Assembly (NCBI RefSeq): GCF_014191875.1
Contig: NZ_JACHXD010000004.1
Location: 186,001 to 250,000, forward strand
Direction of reading: 5' to 3'
DNA from: Pseudoduganella violacea
GTDB taxonomy: Bacteria; Pseudomonadota; Gammaproteobacteria; Burkholderiales; Burkholderiaceae_D
Length of the DNA stretch: 64,000 nt
Below the pieces are notes generated by a model. That model saw only the letters and a program-made list of their open reading frames with translations. It had not been told where the DNA came from and ran no database searches. Of the stretch, positions 1 to 9,349 are shown piece by piece. The stretch's first letter is position 1. Each line of letters begins with the position of its first letter. The position numbers were made by a program, and so were the translations under genes.

Positions 1-1162
1 TGCCGAAATTGGCGCCGAATTTCTCCTGATATTCGGCCATCTTCTCCATCCGCTCCTGCACGCGGGTGCGGTCCTTGACCTCGCCGGCCAGCTGGCCGCA
101 GGCGGCGTCGATATCGTCGCCGCGCGTCTTGCGGATGGTGGTGACGATGCCGGCGTCCATCAGGATCTGGGAGAAGGCCTTGATGCGCGGATTCTTCGAG
201 CGCGTCAGGCCCGATTCCGGGAAGGGGTTGAACGGGATCAGGTTGAACTTGCAGTTCACGCCATACTGCGGATGGTTGACCAGCGCCACCAGCTCGCGCG
301 CATGCTCGTCGGTATCGTTGAAGCCGTCCAGCATGCAGTATTCGAAGGTGATGAAGTCGCGCGGCGCGAATTCCAGATAGCGTTTGCAGGCCGACAGCAG
401 CTCGGCCAGCGGGTATTTCTTATTCAGCGGCACCAGGCCGTTGCGCAGCTCGTCGTTCGAGGCGTGCAGCGAGACGGCCAGGGCCACCGGCACATCCTGC
501 GCCAGCTTGTCGATCATCGGCACCACGCCCGAGGTGGACAGGGTCACGCGGCGGCGCGACAGGCCGTAGGCGTTATCGTCCAGCATCAGCTTGAGCGCGG
601 TGGCGGTCGGCTCGTAATTGAGCAGCGGTTCGCCCATGCCCATCATCACCACATTGGTGATCTGGCGCTCGCCTTTCGGGCCCGGCTCGATGCCCTTGGT
701 CTTGCGCAGTTCGAATTCGGCCATCCACAGCTGGCCGATGATTTCGCCCACGCTCAGGTTGCGGTTGAAGCCTTGCTTGCCGGTCGAGCAGAAGCGGCAG
801 TTGACGGCGCAGCCGGCCTGGGTCGAGATGCACAGGGTGCCGCGGTTTTCTTCCGGGATGAACACGGTTTCCACCGCATTGCCATTGCCCACGTCGACCA
901 GCCACTTGCGCGTGCCGTCGGTCGAGGTGTGATCGCTGATGACGGTCGGCGCCACGATATGGGCGCGCGTCTTCAGCTTCTCGCGCAGCGATTTGGCGAG
1001 GTCGGTCATGCTGTCGAAGTCGGCGGCACCGAACTGGTGGATCCAACGCTGCAGCTGTTTGGCGCGGAACGGCTTCTCACCCAACTCCGCACAGTAGGCG
1101 ATCAGTTGCGCGGGATCGAGGTCCAGCAAATTGGTGAGGGTCGTTTCCATAGTCTTGCTCAT
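1..1162 (-). CDS. rlmN: 23S rRNA (adenine2503-C2)/tRNA (adenine37-C2)-methyltransferase RlmN, 3' end cut by window
   Basis: Radical-SAM methyltransferase that methylates C2 of A2503 in 23S rRNA and A37 in some tRNAs. 387 residues are visible from the ATG at 1162; the C-terminus lies outside the window. The CxxxCxxC cluster that binds the [4Fe-4S] centre is CAVNCRFC (Cys118, 122, 125). The methyl-carrying Cys lies in DIDAACGQL at residue 355, the same number as in the E. coli enzyme. GMGEPLLN and RRVTLSTSG are family signatures. It lies 109 bases downstream of ndk on the same strand, as is common in proteobacteria. A second in-frame ATG (1150) lies four codons on. Identification is secure. Confidence 0.97.
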   Translation of the reverse strand, partial: MSKTMETTLTNLLDLDPAQLIAYCAELGEKPFRAKQLQRWIHQFGAADFDSMTDLAKSLREKLKTRAHIVAPTVISDHTSTDGTRKWLVDVGNGNAVETVFIPEENRGTLCISTQAGCAVNCRFCSTGKQGFNRNLSVGEIIGQLWMAEFELRKTKGIEPGPKGERQITNVVMMGMGEPLLNYEPTATALKLMLDDNAYGLSRRRVTLSTSGVVPMIDKLAQDVPVALAVSLHASNDELRNGLVPLNKKYPLAELLSACKRYLEFAPRDFITFEYCMLDGFNDTDEHARELVALVNHPQYGVNCKFNLIPFNPFPESGLTRSKNPRIKAFSQILMDAGIVTTIRKTRGDDIDAACGQLAGEVKDRTRVQERMEKMAEYQEKFGANFG

Positions 1163-1181
1163 TACAATTTCTAAAATGCGC

Positions 1182-1218
1182 TTGCCTCCCGTGCCGGGCG
1201 AACCGGTGCGGGAGGCAA
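1182..1218 (-). terminator. Hairpin between ndk and rlmN
   Basis: A 10-bp stem (TTGCCTCCCG / CGGGAGGCAA) with a further CCGG pairing inside lies between ndk and rlmN. On the minus strand it is followed by only a short ATTTTAG tract, 20 bases before the rlmN start. It could be a partial terminator or attenuator after ndk. No strong U-run, so the role is uncertain. Confidence 0.4.
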
Positions 1219-1271
1219 ACAGATACTACTCTATACCGTCAGTACGACGCTAATTTTTGCCGAAGCAAAAA

Positions 1272-1697
1272 TTAACGGGAGTACACGTTCAGTGCTGGGA
1301 AGTAGTAAGCGATTTCCACAGCGGCGGTTTCGGCAGCGTCCGAACCGTGAACGGCGTTGGCGTCGATGGAGTCAGCGAAATCGGCGCGGATGGTGCCTTT
1401 TTCAGCTTTCTTCGGATCGGTCGCGCCCATCAGGTCGCGGTTTTTCAGGATGGCGCCTTCGCCTTCCAGAACCTGGATCATGACAGGGCCGGAAATCATG
1501 AAGTCGACCAGATCCTTGAAGAATGGACGCTCGCGGTGCACGGCGTAGAAGCCTTCGGCTTCAGCGCGCGACAGCTGGGCCATGCGTGCTGCGACCACTT
1601 TCAGGCCGGCGCCTTCGAAACGGCTGTAGATCTGGCCGATTACGTTCTTGGCGACTGCGTCTGGTTTGATGATCGACAGGGTGCGTTCGATTGCCAT
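1272..1697 (-). CDS. ndk: Nucleoside diphosphate kinase
   Basis: Transfers the gamma-phosphate between nucleoside triphosphates and diphosphates through a phosphohistidine intermediate; cytoplasmic. The 141 residues match the usual family length. The catalytic His117 sits in the signature NAVHGSD. Lys11 (IIKPDAV) and Arg/Asn residues of the nucleotide pocket ([10 protein letters not shown], about 87-96) are present. The start at 1697 is the only sensible one ([15 protein letters not shown]). It is followed by rlmN in the same direction. Confidence 0.98.
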   Translation of the reverse strand: MAIERTLSIIKPDAVAKNVIGQIYSRFEGAGLKVVAARMAQLSRAEAEGFYAVHRERPFFKDLVDFMISGPVMIQVLEGEGAILKNRDLMGATDPKKAEKGTIRADFADSIDANAVHGSDAAETAAVEIAYYFPALNVYSR

Positions 1698-1842
1698 TTA
1701 AAAAACTCCAATAAAAAGAAAGGTTTAAAACAAAATTGATAGCTGGATCAACCTTTGATTTTACCATAGAACACCCCATATACCGAGGAAAAGGCATGGC
1801 AGGCGGCTAACTCTCGGTGGCAAGGCGGGCCGGGGCCGATTT

Positions 1843-1871
1843 TTCGCATTTTTTGCCACTCGTGCTATGCT
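1843..1871 (+). promoter_or_regulatory. Candidate sigma-70 promoter for the BAX-inhibitor-like gene
   Basis: TTCGCA at 1843-1848 and TATGCT at 1866-1871 are separated by 17 bases. This places transcription start near 1878 and leaves a leader of about 34 bases before the ATG at 1912. It also argues against the upstream in-frame ATG at 1867. Match is 4/6 at -35; prediction only. Confidence 0.4.
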
Positions 1872-1911
1872 TTTGGCAAAGCAGTATCGTGAACCAACAC
1901 TGGAGGCACTT

Positions 1912-2592
1912 ATGAATCAAATGCAACAACCGTATGACCTGTCTGGCAGCCGCCAACTGGCCCAGCACCGCGTCCTGCGCAACACTTACTGGCTGCTAGC
2001 CCTGTCGATGATCCCGACCGTGCTGGGCGCGGTGATCGGCGTGTCCTTCGGCGTGCCGATTCCACGCGGCTTCATGGGCTTCATCCTGTTCATGGCCGTG
2101 GCCTTCGGCTTCATCTATGGTATCGAAAAGAACAAGAATAGCGGCGTCGGCGTGGCCCTGCTGTTGGGCTTCACCTTCTTCATGGGCCTGCTGCTGACGC
2201 CCCTGCTCACGCGCACCCTGGGCTACTCCAACGGCGCCCAGCTGATCATGACCGCCTTCGGCGGCACGGCCACCGTGTTCGCCGCCCTGGCCAGCTACGC
2301 CACTGTGACCAAGCGCGACTTCTCGATGCTGGGCAAATGGCTGTTCGCCGGCGTGATCGTGCTGATCCTGGCCTCGATCGGCAATATCTTCCTGGGCATG
2401 GGCGCGCTGTCGATCACCATTTCCGTGCTGGCGATCGCCATCTTCTCCGCCTACATCCTGTTCGACGTGCAACAGATCGTCAACGGCGGCGAAACCAACT
2501 ACGTCAGCGCCACGCTTAATCTGTACCTCGACGTGTACAACATCTTCAGCAACCTGCTGGCCCTGCTGGGGCTGGGCGGCAGCCGCGACTAA
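1912..2592 (+). CDS. Bax inhibitor-1/YccA family membrane protein
   Basis: A 226-residue, very hydrophobic protein with about seven membrane segments, typical of the Bax inhibitor-1/YccA (UPF0005) family in the inner membrane. In E. coli, YccA modulates FtsH proteolysis; here the precise role is inferred from family only. The C-terminal signature is visible (ILFDVQQIVNGGETNYVSAT, then LYLDVYNIFSNLLALLG). The ATG at 1912 was chosen over an in-frame ATG at 1867 because it has a TGGAGG Shine-Dalgarno sequence and a promoter overlaps the earlier ATG. It ends in a strong terminator and converges on rlmD. Confidence 0.92.
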   Translation: MNQMQQPYDLSGSRQLAQHRVLRNTYWLLALSMIPTVLGAVIGVSFGVPIPRGFMGFILFMAVAFGFIYGIEKNKNSGVGVALLLGFTFFMGLLLTPLLTRTLGYSNGAQLIMTAFGGTATVFAALASYATVTKRDFSMLGKWLFAGVIVLILASIGNIFLGMGALSITISVLAIAIFSAYILFDVQQIVNGGETNYVSATLNLYLDVYNIFSNLLALLGLGGSRD

Positions 2593-2610
2593 GCGCCCCG
2601 CCCTCAAGCA

Positions 2611-2640
2611 AAAAGCCGGCTCCACGCCGGCTTTTTTATT
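2611..2640 (+). terminator. Rho-independent terminator after the BAX-inhibitor-like gene
   Basis: Stem GCCGGC (2615-2620) / GCCGGC (2626-2631), extended by AA/TT, with loop TCCAC, followed by a T-rich run (TTTTTTATT). Lies 20 bases after the stop codon. Confidence 0.85.
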
Positions 2641-2644
2641 GCCC

Positions 2645-2689
2645 AGCCCGTGTCCACCTTGGTGCCAGGCACCAAGGTGGACACGGGCT
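2645..2689. repeat. Perfect 45-nt palindrome (REP-like hairpin), core GGTGCCAGGCACC
   Basis: Two perfect 22-base arms around the central A2667, lying between a terminator and the 3' end of rlmD. The outer part reads GTGTCCACCTTGG and its complement. Core and flank resemble the hairpins at 10.1 and 23.6 kb (TGTCC...GGTGyCwGGCACC), so it appears to be a single-hairpin member of the same dispersed family. It could also help terminate rlmD and its convergent neighbour, but no T-run follows. Confidence 0.8.
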
Positions 2690-2697
2690 CTGCGGTA

Positions 2698-4041
2698 TCA
2701 GGCGAGGTCGAAGACGGCCATCGATTCGACGTGGGAGGTGTGGGGGAACATATTCACGACGCCGGCCTTGTTCAAGACGTAGCCGGCGCGGTGCACCAGC
2801 ACGCCGGCGTCGCGCGCCAGGGTCGAGGGGCTGCAGGAGACATACACGATGCGCTTGGGCAGCAGCTCGGGGTTGCTCTCTTTCAGCTCAGCCAGGGCCA
2901 GGCTCAGGGCCATCGCGCCGTCGCGCGGCGGGTCGATCAGCATGCGGTCGAATTTGCCGAGGGCGATCAGATCGTCCTTCGTGACTTCGAACAGATTGCG
3001 CGTGTAGAAGGTGGTCTTGGCGTCCAGGCCATTGGCCTTGGCGTTCGACAGGGCGCGCTCGGTCAGCGCGGTGCTGCCTTCAATGCCGACCACTTCGCGC
3101 GCCTGGGTCGCCAGCGGCAGCGTGAAGTTGCCCAGGCCGCAGAACAGGTCGGCGACGCGGTCTTCCGGCTGCACTTCGAGCAGGCGCAAGGCCTTGGCCA
3201 CCAGCACGCGGTTGATGTGGTGGTTGACCTGGGTGAAGTCGACCGGCTTGAAGGGCATCTTCACGCCGAATTCGGGCAGCAGGTAGTGCAGCTGCTTGTC
3301 CAGCGGGTAGAAGGGATGGGCGGTGTCCGGGCCTTTCGGCTGCAACCACCATTGGATCTGGTATTGATCGGCGAAGGCTTTGACCTTGGCCTCGTCGTCG
3401 GCCGTCAGCGGTTCCATATTGCGCATCACCAGCACGGTCAGGTCTTCGCCGATGGCCAATTCGATCTGCGGCACTTTGTCGAAGATGGACAGGGAGTGGA
3501 TCAGGCCACGCAGCGGCATCATCATGTCCGAGACGTGCTTGGGCAGGATCTGGCAGCTCTGGATGTCGGCCACGAAGACCGATTTCTTTTCGTGGAAGCC
3601 GACCAGCACCGTGCCCTTCTTGGCCACGAAGCGCGAGGACAGGCGGGCGCGGTAGCGGTAGCCCCAGGTTGGGCCGTACATCGGGCGCATCATGGTTTCG
3701 GGCTTGACCTTGCTCAGGTGCCAGAGGTTATCTTCCAGCACGCGCTGCTTGATCGCCACCTGGGCCGTCGGCTCCAGATGCTGCATCGAGCAGCCGCCGC
3801 AATAGTCGAAATGCTCGCACTTGGGCTTGACGCGCATCGCCGATTCCTTGTGCAGCACGGTCATGCGCGCCGCCTCCCAGTTTTTCTTCTTGCGGAAGAC
3901 CTCATAGCTGACGCGCTCGCCCGGCAGCGCGCCTTCCACGAACACCACCTTGCCCGGCGTGCCGTCTTCGTTGTCGATGTGGCCGACGCCGCGGGCGTCC
4001 ATGTCGAGCGATTTGATGTCGATGATGATGTTCTCTTGCAT
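2698..4041 (-). CDS. rlmD: 23S rRNA (uracil1939-C5)-methyltransferase RlmD
   Basis: SAM-dependent methyltransferase making m5U1939 in 23S rRNA. An N-terminal TRAM-like beta-barrel (about 1-60) is followed by iron-sulfur ligands Cys75, Cys81 and Cys84 (CEHFDYCGGC). Then come the SAM site DLFCGLGNFTLPLA, the DPPRDG motif and the catalytic Cys in SCSPSTLARD. 447 residues from the ATG at 4041. A TTG three codons upstream (4050) is possible but has no better ribosome-binding site. It stands alone, convergent with the BAX-inhibitor-like gene and 123 bases downstream of rpoS. Confidence 0.95.
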   Translation of the reverse strand: MQENIIIDIKSLDMDARGVGHIDNEDGTPGKVVFVEGALPGERVSYEVFRKKKNWEAARMTVLHKESAMRVKPKCEHFDYCGGCSMQHLEPTAQVAIKQRVLEDNLWHLSKVKPETMMRPMYGPTWGYRYRARLSSRFVAKKGTVLVGFHEKKSVFVADIQSCQILPKHVSDMMMPLRGLIHSLSIFDKVPQIELAIGEDLTVLVMRNMEPLTADDEAKVKAFADQYQIQWWLQPKGPDTAHPFYPLDKQLHYLLPEFGVKMPFKPVDFTQVNHHINRVLVAKALRLLEVQPEDRVADLFCGLGNFTLPLATQAREVVGIEGSTALTERALSNAKANGLDAKTTFYTRNLFEVTKDDLIALGKFDRMLIDPPRDGAMALSLALAELKESNPELLPKRIVYVSCSPSTLARDAGVLVHRAGYVLNKAGVVNMFPHTSHVESMAVFDLA

Positions 4042-4164
4042 AGCGTTCAAATTTGACTGGGAGATAAGGCAGGCCGCCGGCCGGGCCGGAACAGACGCCA
4101 GGGACTTTCAGGAAGGGCAATATGATAGCAGAGAGCCGCCCGCCCAGGGCCGGCCGCGGCCGAT

Positions 4165-5175
4165 TTAGAGCAGGGAGTCGCGCACCACGCCGCGCGCGGC
4201 CATGGCGCGCTTGAGTTTGACCAGGGCCTCTTGCTGGATCTGGCGCACGCGTTCGCGCGTGACGCCCATTTCCTCGGCCAGGGTTTCCAGCGTGGCCGGA
4301 TCGTCGTTATCCAGGCCGAAACGGCGCATGATGACGATGCGCTGCTTGTCCGGCAATTTGGTCAGCCAGTCGCGCACCAGCACCGTCATTTCGTGGTGTT
4401 CGGCGCGCGCGTCGGGGCTGTCCTCGGCGTCGCCGGGCAGCATGTCCATCAACGAGGACTGGGGGTCGTTGTCAAGCGGGGCGTCGAGCGAGGTGGCGTG
4501 CTCGGACAGGGCCAGGATATCTTGCACCTCCTCCACCGGCCGGCCCACCAGGTCGGCGATGTCCTCGGCGCTGGCGTCCTTGCCATTATGGTGCTGGGCT
4601 TCCAGATGGTATTTGCCGCGCAGGATCTGATTCAGCTCGCGCACCATATGCACCGGCAGGCGCACCGTGCGCGCCTGGTTCATGATCGCGCGCTCGATGC
4701 TTTGGCGTATCCACCACGTCGCATAGGTCGAAAAGCGGAAGCCGCGCTCCGGCTCGAACTTGTCGATGGCGCGCATCAAGCCGATATTGCCCTCCTCGAT
4801 CATGTCGAGCAGGACCACGCCGCGATTGATGTAATGCTTGGCGATCGACACCACCAGCCGCAGATTGTGCTCGATCATGGTCTGGCGCGCGGCGAAATCG
4901 CCCTGCTTGGCCAGGGTCGCGTAGTGCACTTCCTGCGGGGCGGTAAGCAGCGGCCGGGTGCCGATCTGGTTCAGATAGTGCTGGGTGGTGTCGGTCGACA
5001 GCTCGGCCGCCAGCACCTTCTTTAATTCGTCGACCGTTTCCAGCACGGCCCCGGCTTCGGCCGGCGGCTCGCCCTCGGCCTCGATGGCGTCGATCGGGAG
5101 ATCGTCGCTTTGCTCGTCCCTGAATTCTTCAGGTGCCGAGTCCTCATCCATCGGGTCGTGCGGCGAGTGGGTCAT
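4165..5175 (-). CDS. rpoS: RNA polymerase sigma factor RpoS
   Basis: Stationary-phase/general stress sigma factor, 336 residues. An acidic N-terminal extension of about 60 residues precedes region 1.2 ([16 protein letters not shown]). Region 2 is evident ([51 protein letters not shown]), as is region 4 with its HTH ([20 protein letters not shown]). It follows nlpD by 8 bases. In E. coli the main rpoS promoter lies inside nlpD; the same is plausible here but no promoter was identified. An in-frame ATG at 5151 is a possible alternative start. Confidence 0.97.
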   Translation of the reverse strand: MTHSPHDPMDEDSAPEEFRDEQSDDLPIDAIEAEGEPPAEAGAVLETVDELKKVLAAELSTDTTQHYLNQIGTRPLLTAPQEVHYATLAKQGDFAARQTMIEHNLRLVVSIAKHYINRGVVLLDMIEEGNIGLMRAIDKFEPERGFRFSTYATWWIRQSIERAIMNQARTVRLPVHMVRELNQILRGKYHLEAQHHNGKDASAEDIADLVGRPVEEVQDILALSEHATSLDAPLDNDPQSSLMDMLPGDAEDSPDARAEHHEMTVLVRDWLTKLPDKQRIVIMRRFGLDNDDPATLETLAEEMGVTRERVRQIQQEALVKLKRAMAARGVVRDSLL

Positions 5176-5183
5176 GGGCGTAT

Positions 5184-6122
5184 CTAGCGGTTAGGCAGGA
5201 ACTTTGACGGATCGACCGGCTTGCCCTGCTGCCTTATCTCGAAGTGCAGCTTGACGGTGTCGGTATCGGAATCCCCCATTTCAGCAATGGTCTGCCCCTT
5301 GTTCACGCTCTGCCCTTCCTTAACCAGGATGCTGCGGTTGTGCGCGTAAGCCGATAGCAGGCTATTACTGTGTTTCACAATGACGAGATTACCATAACCT
5401 CGGATGCCGCTGCCTGCATACATCACTTTACCGGCGCCTGCAGCCAACACATGCTGGCCGGCGCGGCCCGCGATATCGATGCCTTTGTTCTTGCCTTCGT
5501 CGAAATGGGCGACGACGCGGCCTTCGGAAGGCCACATCCAGCTCAATTCCTTATCCTCGGCGCTCAGGGGGGCGACCGCCGAAGGCTGGGTCGATGCCAG
5601 TTGCACCGGTTTCTCGGCCGGCTTCTCGGCGCGCTCGGGCTTTTCGGCGCGGCCTTCGCGCTCGGCGCCCTCCGGCCTTTGCAGGTCGGCCAGACTGGAT
5701 TCGCTATACGGCTTCTTGTCGCCCTTCGGGCCATTCTTCTTCGGCGGCGGCGGCGCGGGTGGCGTGCGGGTTTCCGGCGGCATGGCCACGGACGACGTCT
5801 GCACGCCGTTCTCGGGCGGCGCCACGCGCAGCACCTGGTCCACCTTGATGTCGTTCGGATTGGCCAGATTGTTCCAGGCCACCAGGTCGCGGTAATTCTG
5901 GCCGTGTTCCAGGGCGATGCGGATCAGGGTGTCGCCTTTTTTCACGGTGTACAGGCCGCGCTCGTCGCGGTCTTTCGGGGTTTCTTCCGGCGCGGGCGGC
6001 TTGCTTACGGCCAGGGGCGGCAGGCGCTCTTCCACCGGCGCCTGGACGGTCGAGGTACAGGCGCTCAGCAAACCGAGCGAGAGGGTCAACAACAGCAGGG
6101 AACTATTTTTCGTCATACTCAT
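5184..6122 (-). CDS. nlpD: Lipoprotein NlpD: LysM and degenerate LytM (M23) domains
   Basis: Outer-membrane lipoprotein that in E. coli activates the amidase AmiC during cell separation. The signal peptide ends in the lipobox LLSAC. A LysM peptidoglycan-binding domain (about residues 58-102, [19 protein letters not shown]) is followed by a Pro/Lys/Glu-rich linker and a C-terminal M23/LytM domain (about 195-312). Zinc ligands are missing: the HxxxD site reads KGIDIAG and the HxH site reads KLHFEIR. This fits the non-enzymatic activator role known for NlpD. 312 residues, 8-base gaps to pcm and rpoS. Confidence 0.95.
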   Translation of the reverse strand: MSMTKNSSLLLLTLSLGLLSACTSTVQAPVEERLPPLAVSKPPAPEETPKDRDERGLYTVKKGDTLIRIALEHGQNYRDLVAWNNLANPNDIKVDQVLRVAPPENGVQTSSVAMPPETRTPPAPPPPKKNGPKGDKKPYSESSLADLQRPEGAEREGRAEKPERAEKPAEKPVQLASTQPSAVAPLSAEDKELSWMWPSEGRVVAHFDEGKNKGIDIAGRAGQHVLAAGAGKVMYAGSGIRGYGNLVIVKHSNSLLSAYAHNRSILVKEGQSVNKGQTIAEMGDSDTDTVKLHFEIRQQGKPVDPSKFLPNR

Positions 6123-6130
6123 TTAAATCT

Positions 6131-7006
6131 CTATACGATACCGGGCCGCAGGGGCACAAAATGGCAATCCTCAAGCGTCTGGCGCAGCCATTCGGCTTTG
6201 CCGATCCGGCTTACGAGCTCCAGATGCTGGGTGCGGCCGCCAACGGGGGCGACCAGACGGCCGCCGATGCTGAGCTGGTCCAGCAAGGCCTGAGGGACTT
6301 CCAGACCAGCGGCGGCGAGGATGATGCCGTCAAACGGCGCGGCTTGCGGCAGGCCAAGCATACCATCTCCGTAGTGCAGGCGCAGATTTGGTACACGCAT
6401 CGGCCGCAGATTCGCCTTCGCCAGCTCATGTAACGGTTTGATGCGCTCAATGGAATACACGTCTTGCGCCAGACACGATAAAACGGCCGCCTGGTAACCG
6501 CAGCCGGTGCCGATTTCCAGCACGCGCTGCAGTTGGCCGCCATTGCGCATCACCTCGATCATGCGCGCCACGATATAGGGCTGGGAGATGGTCTGGTGGT
6601 GGCCGATGGGCAGGGAGGCGTCAATATACGCCTGCGACGCTAACGCTTCATCCATGAACAAATGGCGCGGCACGCTTTCCATGGCGGCCAGCACCGCCTG
6701 GTCCTTGACGCCCTGCTTGGCCACGCGCGCCACCATGGCGCGGCGCACCGCTTCCGACACCAGCGGATTCTGGCGCGGCGCGGCGGCCGGCGCCGATGCG
6801 CGGTCGGCGGCATAGCCTGGCGGCCGGGCCGGCGCCGCTGGCTGCGCACGCGGCGCCGGTGCGGCGGCATTCTGGGCGGCGCTGCGCGCGGCGTTCTGGG
6901 TCGCCGTCTGCGGCGTGGCGATACTGGACATGACCGGCTGCTTCTTCTGGGACTTATCCACCACGGAGGACAGCGGCAGCGGGAAGGTGCGGGTCTTGTC
7001 GTTCAT
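6131..7006 (-). CDS. pcm: Protein-L-isoaspartate O-methyltransferase with long N-terminal extension
   Basis: Repairs damaged proteins by methylating L-isoaspartyl residues with SAM. The catalytic core starts near residue 80 ([20 protein letters not shown]), with PRHLFMDE, the motif [14 protein letters not shown] and the SAM-binding [14 protein letters not shown]. It is preceded by about 80 residues of Ala/Pro/Gln-rich sequence absent from the usual 208-230 residue enzymes. The long start is kept because the ATG at 7006 overlaps the surE stop (ATGA), as expected for translational coupling. A shorter start at the internal Met of MVARVAKQG is possible. Part of surE-pcm-nlpD-rpoS. Confidence 0.93.
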   Translation of the reverse strand: MNDKTRTFPLPLSSVVDKSQKKQPVMSSIATPQTATQNAARSAAQNAAAPAPRAQPAAPARPPGYAADRASAPAAAPRQNPLVSEAVRRAMVARVAKQGVKDQAVLAAMESVPRHLFMDEALASQAYIDASLPIGHHQTISQPYIVARMIEVMRNGGQLQRVLEIGTGCGYQAAVLSCLAQDVYSIERIKPLHELAKANLRPMRVPNLRLHYGDGMLGLPQAAPFDGIILAAAGLEVPQALLDQLSIGGRLVAPVGGRTQHLELVSRIGKAEWLRQTLEDCHFVPLRPGIV

Positions 7007-7740
7007 GCCAGAGCCTTTGCCAGCGCATCGAGCTGGGTCTTGTGGGTCAGGTCGATCTGCAAGGGCGTCAGGGCGATGCGTCCTTGCTGGACGGCGTGGA
7101 AATCGGTGCCCTCGCCGGCATCCTTGCAGGCGCCGGGCGGGCCGATCCAGTAAATATCGCGGCCGCGCGGATCGAGCGCCTTGATCACCGGCTCGGCCTG
7201 GTGGCGGCGCCCCAGGCGGCAGGCGGTGGCCGGTCCCATCTGCTCATACGGCAAATTGGGGATGTTCACATTCAGCAGATAGGGCGCGGCCAGAGTGGCA
7301 GCGTGGCGTTCGACGATGTCGCGCGCCACGCGGGCGGCGTCCTCGATATGCGCCCAGCCCCAGGCGCCTTGCGAGAAGGCGATGGCGGGAATGCCGAACA
7401 GATAGCCTTCGGTGGCGGCGGCCACGGTGCCGGAATACAGGGTGTCGTCGCCCATATTCGGGCCGTTGTTGATGCCGGACACGACCAGGTCGGGCCGCGG
7501 CAAGCCCATCCCGGTCAGCGCGATGTGGACGCAATCGGTCGGTGTGCCATTGACGAAGTAGAAACCATTGGCGGCTTGCTGCACCGATAGCGGACGGTCC
7601 AGCGACAGCGAATTGGACGCGCCGGAGCGGTTGCTTTCGGGCGCCACCACCACGATGTCGGCAATCGGGGCCAGCGCCTCGGCCAGGGCATTGATGCCGG
7701 GAGCGAGGTAGCCGTCGTCATTACTGATAAGGATTCTCAT
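7003..7740 (-). CDS. surE: 5'/3'-nucleotidase (survival protein) SurE
   Basis: Metal-dependent nucleoside-monophosphate phosphatase linked to stationary-phase survival. Metal ligands are in the N-terminal ISNDDG (Asp8, Asp9), followed by PESNRSGAS and [16 protein letters not shown]. 245 residues from the ATG at 7740; the family nearly always begins MRILxSNDDG, which excludes the longer reading upstream. First gene of the stress operon with pcm (4-base overlap), nlpD and rpoS. Confidence 0.97.
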   Translation of the reverse strand: MRILISNDDGYLAPGINALAEALAPIADIVVVAPESNRSGASNSLSLDRPLSVQQAANGFYFVNGTPTDCVHIALTGMGLPRPDLVVSGINNGPNMGDDTLYSGTVAAATEGYLFGIPAIAFSQGAWGWAHIEDAARVARDIVERHAATLAAPYLLNVNIPNLPYEQMGPATACRLGRRHQAEPVIKALDPRGRDIYWIGPPGACKDAGEGTDFHAVQQGRIALTPLQIDLTHKTQLDALAKALA

Positions 7741-7800
7741 ACGACAGATTTTACCCGAAGCAACGCTCCGCTTGCGCAATTGGCAAGCGCCGCCACCGAT

Positions 7801-7844
7801 AAAATTTGCGCCCGGTGCCGGCTGGGGTCGCCGGCGCCGGGCGC
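7801..7844 (-). terminator. Rho-independent terminator of the TIR/ATPase cassette
   Basis: Arms 7808-7822 and 7830-7844 (GCGCCCGGTGCCGGC and its complement with one G-T pair), loop TGGGGTC. On the minus strand it is followed by AAATTTTAT. It lies 17 bases after the ATPase stop and isolates the cassette from the surE promoter region. Confidence 0.7.
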
Positions 7845-7861
7845 ATCAAGCCAGACGCAAA

Positions 7862-9340
7862 TCAGCCGACTTTGGCGTGCATGGCCGCAGCTTCCTGCAA
7901 GCCTGCGTCCGGCAAGGCGCCGGCCCACGGCCTGGCGGCGCCATCCAGGCAATTCAGACGGTAGTCGCGCCGCTCCTGCTGCACTTTCTGTACACAATGG
8001 CGGCGTTCGCCCTCCTCGCCCCCGCTGCCCACGCTTTCATCGCGGATCGCGGACCATGCCGCCATGGCATCCTGCAGGTGGCGCGCCTCGTCCGGCCGGC
8101 CCTGGCGCTGCAGCAGGGCGGCCAGGCTGCGCGTGCAGCGCCGGGTGTCGGGATGTTCCGCGCCCAGCAGACGCAGCAGCAATGTGCGGCTTTCCTGCAA
8201 ACATTGCAAAGCTTGCCATAGACGATTTTCCTGGCAATACACCTCCCCCAGGCGCTCCAGGCTGTGCGCCAGCGGCAGGCCCAGGGCGGTCCCGCCTTCC
8301 CGCATGCTCAGACGCGCGGCGGCGATCGCCTCCTGCAGCGGAATTTCAGCGCGCGACTGCCAGGGCGCATGGCCGCCGCCGAGCCACTCGCGCAAGACGC
8401 CCAGCGCCCGCACCAGCGAGAAATGGTCGCCGCCGGCCGCGCTCAGCGCCGGCCCGGCGCCGCCCGCATCGCGCAACGGCGGCAATTGCACCGCGTCGAA
8501 ATAGCTTTCCAGCGACAGGCCGGCAATGCCATAGGCTTCGCTCAGCGCCTGCTCGAACAGCGGCTGGTAGTCCGGCACGGCGCGCGCCGGGTCGCCGCGC
8601 CGCCACAGCGCGCGCGGGACCGCATCGTCCTTGCCGCCGCGGATCGGCAGCGGATAGACCAGCAGCGGACGCTGCTCATCCTCGTGGCTGCGGCGGTAGG
8701 TGGTGGCACGCTGCAGCAGCGCCGTCAGGCTATCGAGATGCTGGCGGCCGGGCGGGAAGGCCAGCACCAGGCGGGTTGGCAACAGGGTGGTGCAAATCCC
8801 GGCCATATCGGCGCGGCCGCTGCACGAGTCGACCAGCACATGGCGGAAATGGCGGCCCAGGCTGGCGGCGAAACAACGGAACAGGGCCGGACAGGCATGG
8901 AACAGCACATCCCACTGCATATCCACCAGGCGGCGCGCATAGCTGGCGTCCTGGCGTCCGGCGCGCATCAGATACAGGGGCCGGCTCTCGTCGACGCGGC
9001 AGACATACTGCTCCCAGCCCACGGCCTCGAGCACCTCGCGCGCCACGACGACGCTATCGCGGCCCGCGTCCTGGCGGCCCTGCAAGGCGGCGCGGCAAGC
9101 TTCGAACAGCTCCAGCACGCCGGGGCCGTCATCCTGCAAGGGAAAATAATGGTGCAGGCGCGGCGCTTCCAGGTTCCAGTCCACCATCAGGACCGGGCTG
9201 GCGGCGCGCTGGCCGCCCGCCAGTAGCGCGGCCAGATTCGCCAGCGCCATGCTGCGGCCGCAGCCTTCCTGATGCGAATAAAAACTGCTCACCTCGCCGG
9301 GCGTGGACAACGGCGGCAGGGAAAATCGGCAACGTTCCAT
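7862..9340 (-). CDS. Degenerate KGGxxK-type (MinD/ParA-like) ATPase with C-terminal TPR region
   Basis: 492 residues. The N-terminal half resembles deviant Walker-A ATPases of the MinD/ParA superfamily. The P-loop position reads HQEGCGRS (residues 23-30) instead of KGGxGKT, so both lysines are replaced. The later motifs are kept: VLMVDWNLEAPRLH (about 50-63), HVLVDSCSGRADM, and LVLAFPPGRQHLDSLTALL. The C-terminal part (about 345-430) has TPR-like helices (LERLGEVYCQENRLWQALQC, EHPDTRRCTRSLAALLQRQG). The start at 9340 has a GAGGT ribosome-binding site and follows the TIR gene by 9 bases, so the two are co-translated. Function unknown. Similar KGGVGR-variant ATPases are reported next to TIR genes; whether this one hydrolyses ATP is doubtful. 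Confidence 0.75.
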   Translation of the reverse strand: MERCRFSLPPLSTPGEVSSFYSHQEGCGRSMALANLAALLAGGQRAASPVLMVDWNLEAPRLHHYFPLQDDGPGVLELFEACRAALQGRQDAGRDSVVVAREVLEAVGWEQYVCRVDESRPLYLMRAGRQDASYARRLVDMQWDVLFHACPALFRCFAASLGRHFRHVLVDSCSGRADMAGICTTLLPTRLVLAFPPGRQHLDSLTALLQRATTYRRSHEDEQRPLLVYPLPIRGGKDDAVPRALWRRGDPARAVPDYQPLFEQALSEAYGIAGLSLESYFDAVQLPPLRDAGGAGPALSAAGGDHFSLVRALGVLREWLGGGHAPWQSRAEIPLQEAIAAARLSMREGGTALGLPLAHSLERLGEVYCQENRLWQALQCLQESRTLLLRLLGAEHPDTRRCTRSLAALLQRQGRPDEARHLQDAMAAWSAIRDESVGSGGEEGERRHCVQKVQQERRDYRLNCLDGAARPWAGALPDAGLQEAAAMHAKVG

Positions 9341-9349
9341 GGCGGACCT

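Noticed and set aside
5184-6122. NlpD considered as an active M23 endopeptidase
   Set aside because: The zinc-binding residues of both LytM motifs are replaced, as in known non-catalytic NlpD proteins.
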